The notes beneath the pieces are model-generated. The model saw only the letters and a program-made list of their open reading frames with translations, was not told where the DNA came from and did no database searches. The position numbers and the translations under genes were made by a program. From assembly GCA_903847285.1 (NCBI GenBank), contig CAINDH010000069.1, positions 1 through 8,954 on the forward strand: DNA of 8,954 nt. The letters are read 5' to 3'. How positions within the stretch are numbered: the first letter of the stretch is position 1; each line of letters starts with the position of its first letter. Below are positions 6,541 through 8,954 of this stretch, piece by piece. This stretch comes from an uncultured Verrucomicrobia subdivision 3 bacterium (lineage in GTDB: Bacteria > Verrucomicrobiota > Verrucomicrobiae > Limisphaerales > UBA11358).

Positions 6541-8073
6541 TTAGTAGCGGTAGTGCTCGGGCTTGTATGGGCCTTCGACCGGCACGTTGAGGTAATCAGC
6601 CTGCGCCTTGGTCAGCTTGGTCAGAACCACGCCGATTTTTTCCAAATGCAAGCGAGCCACTTCCTCGTCGAGCTTCTTGGACAGACGATAAACCGACTTC
6701 TCGTATTTGTCCTTGTTCGCCCAGAGGTCAATCTGCGCGAGCGTCTGGTTCGTGAACGAGTTGCTCATCACGAAACTTGGATGGCCGGTGGCGCAACCGA
6801 GGTTCACGAGGCGGCCTTCGGCGAGCATGTAGATGCTCTTGTTGCCGGGCAGATAGTAACGGTCGTATTGTGGCTTGATGTTCTCGATGTGCACGCCTTT
6901 GACTTTCTTGAATGCGTCCACTTGGATCTCATTGTCAAAGTGGCCGATGTTGCAGACGATCGCCTGATCTTTCATCGCGAGCATGTGCTGCACGGTGATG
7001 ATGTCGCAGTTGCCGGTGGTGGTGACGTAGATGTCGCCGACGCCGAGCGTGCTTTCGATCGTGTTGACTTGGTAGCCTTCCATCGCAGCTTGCAGCGCGT
7101 TGATGGGATCAATTTCAGTGACGATCACGCGGCAACCATAGGCGCGGAGCGAAGCCGCACTGCCTTTGCCGACATCGCCGTAGCCGCAGACGACAGCGAC
7201 TTTGCCGGCGAGCATGACGTCGGTGGCGCGCTTGATGCCATCCGCGAGCGATTCGCGGCAGCCGTAGAGATTGTCGAATTTCGATTTGGTGACAGAGTCA
7301 TTTACGTTGATGGCGGGAACGAGCAACGTGCCTGCGTCCTTCATCTGATAGAGGCGATGCACACCAGTGGTCGTCTCTTCAGAAACGCCGCGCCAATCTT
7401 TGACGATTTTCGTCCAGAGGCCAGGCTTCTCGGTCGCAAGGCGGCGCAGGAGCGCTTTCACGACAGATACTTCATGGCTGTCGCCCTTGGATTCGTAGGC
7501 CCACTTGGAACCTTTTTCGAGTTCGTAGCCTTTGTGGATGAGCAGCGTCACGTCGCCGCCGTCGTCTACGACGAGTTCGGGACCTTTGTCGCCGGGGAAC
7601 AAAATCGCCTTGAGCGTCAGCTCCCAATATTCTTCGAGCGTCTCGCCCTTCCAAGCGAACACCGGCGTGCCGGTCGCCGCGATGGCGGAGGCGGCGTGAT
7701 CTTGCGTGGAAAAAATATTGCACGAAGCCCAACGCACATTCGCGCCGAGAGCGACGAGCGTCTCGATGAGCACAGCGGTCTGGATCGTCATGTGCAACGA
7801 ACCGGTGATGCGCACGCCTTTGAGCGGCTTGGTCTTCGCGTATTTTTTGCGCACGGACATCAGGCCGGGCATTTCGTGCTCGGCCACGTTGAGTTCTTTG
7901 CGACCCCATTCGGCCAGCGAGAAATCGCGGACGATGTAGTCTTTGCCGGCGGGAGTTTGCGCGGCGTATTTCGAGAACGTCTCGCTGACTTCAGCGACGA
8001 CGGCGGCGGTTTTGCCGTTGCCATTCAATTTGAGAACGGTGCGGCGGGACGGAGTTAATTTGATAGCTGCCAT
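6541..8073 (-). CDS. ahcY: Adenosylhomocysteinase (S-adenosyl-L-homocysteine hydrolase)
   Basis: The 510-residue enzyme reversibly splits S-adenosylhomocysteine into adenosine and homocysteine using bound NAD+, removing the product inhibitor of methyltransferases. Visible motifs are [16 protein letters not shown] (91-106), [10 protein letters not shown] (122-131), DDGGD (170-174, catalytic Asp), SEETTTGV (231-238), [13 protein letters not shown] (256-268, with N258, K263 and D267), the NAD-binding [10 protein letters not shown] (297-306) and the C-terminal KPEHYRY, whose Lys/Tyr reach the partner subunit's cofactor. The segment at about 180-230 is the insertion usual in bacterial enzymes. About 45 residues precede the conserved core ([17 protein letters not shown]), slightly long but not abnormal. 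A weak GAAAG ribosome site lies 6 nt before the ATG. It follows metK after 19 nt and is cotranscribed with it. Confidence 0.98.
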   Translation of the reverse strand: MAAIKLTPSRRTVLKLNGNGKTAAVVAEVSETFSKYAAQTPAGKDYIVRDFSLAEWGRKELNVAEHEMPGLMSVRKKYAKTKPLKGVRITGSLHMTIQTAVLIETLVALGANVRWASCNIFSTQDHAASAIAATGTPVFAWKGETLEEYWELTLKAILFPGDKGPELVVDDGGDVTLLIHKGYELEKGSKWAYESKGDSHEVSVVKALLRRLATEKPGLWTKIVKDWRGVSEETTTGVHRLYQMKDAGTLLVPAINVNDSVTKSKFDNLYGCRESLADGIKRATDVMLAGKVAVVCGYGDVGKGSAASLRAYGCRVIVTEIDPINALQAAMEGYQVNTIESTLGVGDIYVTTTGNCDIITVQHMLAMKDQAIVCNIGHFDNEIQVDAFKKVKGVHIENIKPQYDRYYLPGNKSIYMLAEGRLVNLGCATGHPSFVMSNSFTNQTLAQIDLWANKDKYEKSVYRLSKKLDEEVARLHLEKIGVVLTKLTKAQADYLNVPVEGPYKPEHYRY

Positions 8074-8092
8074 AATTTTCTTTCGTTGATTG

Positions 8093-8954
8093 TTAAATTG
8101 CTTTTTTCAGCGCGGCCACTTTGTCCGTCGCCTCCCACGTCAGAGCCTTGTCGCTCTTGCCGAAGTGACCGTAGTTCGTCGTCTTGCTGTAAATCGGGCG
8201 GCGCAAGTTGAGTTGGTCAATAATGTCGGACGGTTGGAAACTGAACACGCGATTGACCGCGCGAATAATTTTGTCGTTGGAAACCGTGTTCGTGCCGAAC
8301 GTCTCGACGTGGACGCTGACCGGGTCAGGATGACCGATGGCGTAAGCAAATTGCAGTTCGCAACGTGTCGCGAGACCGGCGGCCACAATATTTTTCGCAA
8401 CCCAGCGACCCATGTAAGCCGCGCTGCGATCCACCTTCGTCGGGTCTTTGCCGGAGAACGCGCCACCGCCGTGACGACCCATGCCGCCATAAGTATCCAC
8501 GATGATTTTGCGACCAGTCAAACCGGTGTCGCCCTGCGGTCCACCGACGACGAAACGGCCAGTAGGGTTGATGAGAAATTCCGTTTTCGGCGTGAGCAAA
8601 TTCTTCGGTAAAACTTTCTTGATGATGTTCTCAATGCAGAATTTTTCAATCTCGGCGTGTTCGACATCCGCCGCGTGTTGCGTAGAAATAACAACATTGG
8701 AAATCGCCACCGGCTTGTCGTTTTCATAGACGACGGAGACCTGCGATTTCGCATCGGGGCGCAACCATTTCGCGCCGCCCGCTTTGCGGATGCGCGTGAG
8801 TTCGCTGCCAAGACGATGCGCAAACATGATCGGCGCGGGCATGAGTTCCGGCGTTTCATTGCACGCATAACCAAACATCAAACCCTGGTCGCCCGCGCCT
8901 TGCTTCGCGGTTTTTTTGCCCTTGGCTTTCTTCGCATCCACGCCTTGCGCGATG
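8093..8954 (-). CDS. metK: S-adenosylmethionine synthetase, 5' truncated by window end
   Basis: The frame is open to the window edge. The visible part starts IAQGVD, corresponding to about residue 95-100 of the usual ~390-residue protein, so roughly the first quarter lies outside and the true start is not seen. The GTG at 8941 is an internal valine, not the start. Both family signatures are present: [12 protein letters not shown] and [19 protein letters not shown]. MetK makes S-adenosylmethionine from methionine and ATP in the cytoplasm. Between QGVD and GAGDQG, in the mobile loop that gates the active site, is a lysine/alanine-rich stretch, [12 protein letters not shown]; this loop varies in length among bacteria. 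MetK followed directly by AhcY makes an activated-methyl-cycle operon. Any SAM- or SAH-responsive leader would lie beyond the right edge. Confidence 0.97.
   Translation of the reverse strand, partial: IAQGVDAKKAKGKKTAKQGAGDQGLMFGYACNETPELMPAPIMFAHRLGSELTRIRKAGGAKWLRPDAKSQVSVVYENDKPVAISNVVISTQHAADVEHAEIEKFCIENIIKKVLPKNLLTPKTEFLINPTGRFVVGGPQGDTGLTGRKIIVDTYGGMGRHGGGAFSGKDPTKVDRSAAYMGRWVAKNIVAAGLATRCELQFAYAIGHPDPVSVHVETFGTNTVSNDKIIRAVNRVFSFQPSDIIDQLNLRRPIYSKTTNYGHFGKSDKALTWEATDKVAALKKAI

Noticed and set aside
6265..8058. 597-codon + strand open frame
   Set aside because: It is antisense to ahcY, whose family motifs are unambiguous. The product has no recognisable domain and a composition (many H, R, D, V) typical of the reverse complement of a high-GC gene.
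8074..8092. SAM or SAH riboswitch between metK and ahcY
   Set aside because: The gap is only 19 nt, too short for any known aptamer; a leader element could only be upstream of metK, outside the window.

Overview
The window looks like part of a chromosome from a plant-polysaccharide-degrading, Gram-negative soil or aquatic bacterium. Verrucomicrobiota is my best guess. It rests on the gene mix (GH28, a hexuronate-type MFS carrier and GH43, next to housekeeping genes), the near absence of Shine-Dalgarno sequences before the + strand genes, and fairly high GC with AT-rich spacers. No phylogenetic marker was compared, so this is inference.

Layout from left to right. (a) 1-289 (+): the C-terminal end of ilvD (branched-chain amino acid synthesis). 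(b) 447-761 (+): a small single-span membrane protein of unknown function. (c) 762-1822: about 1 kb without an intact gene. It is dominated by a degenerate tandem array of about 24 units, each exactly 21 bp long (999-1502). The array is followed by the orphaned C-terminal tail of a GH28-type protein (1564-1728) and by an 11-bp inverted repeat (1742-1792) that may control the next operon. (d) 1823-6145 (+): a compact three-gene operon consisting of a secreted GH28 polygalacturonase-like enzyme, an ExuT/ACS-type MFS transporter whose start overlaps the GH28 stop, and a signal-peptide-less GH43 glycosidase 7 nt further on. Together they suggest cleavage of a pectic polymer outside the cytoplasm, uptake of acidic sugars, and intracellular removal of arabinose or xylose side groups. 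(e) 6146-6485: an intergenic stretch with no recognisable gene. (f) 6486-8954 (-): the SAM-cycle pair metK (5' end outside the window) and ahcY, 19 nt apart, closed by a strong intrinsic terminator (stem 6496-6519).

The most unusual element is the 21-bp array. Its units are only loosely alike, yet their register shows no indel over 441 bp. They are built from a small set of recurring 6-9-mer words, and several unit junctions form short palindromes. A period of 21 bp equals two turns of B-DNA and also seven codons. No single reading frame spans the array. I cannot assign it a function, and it is the best candidate here for something undescribed.
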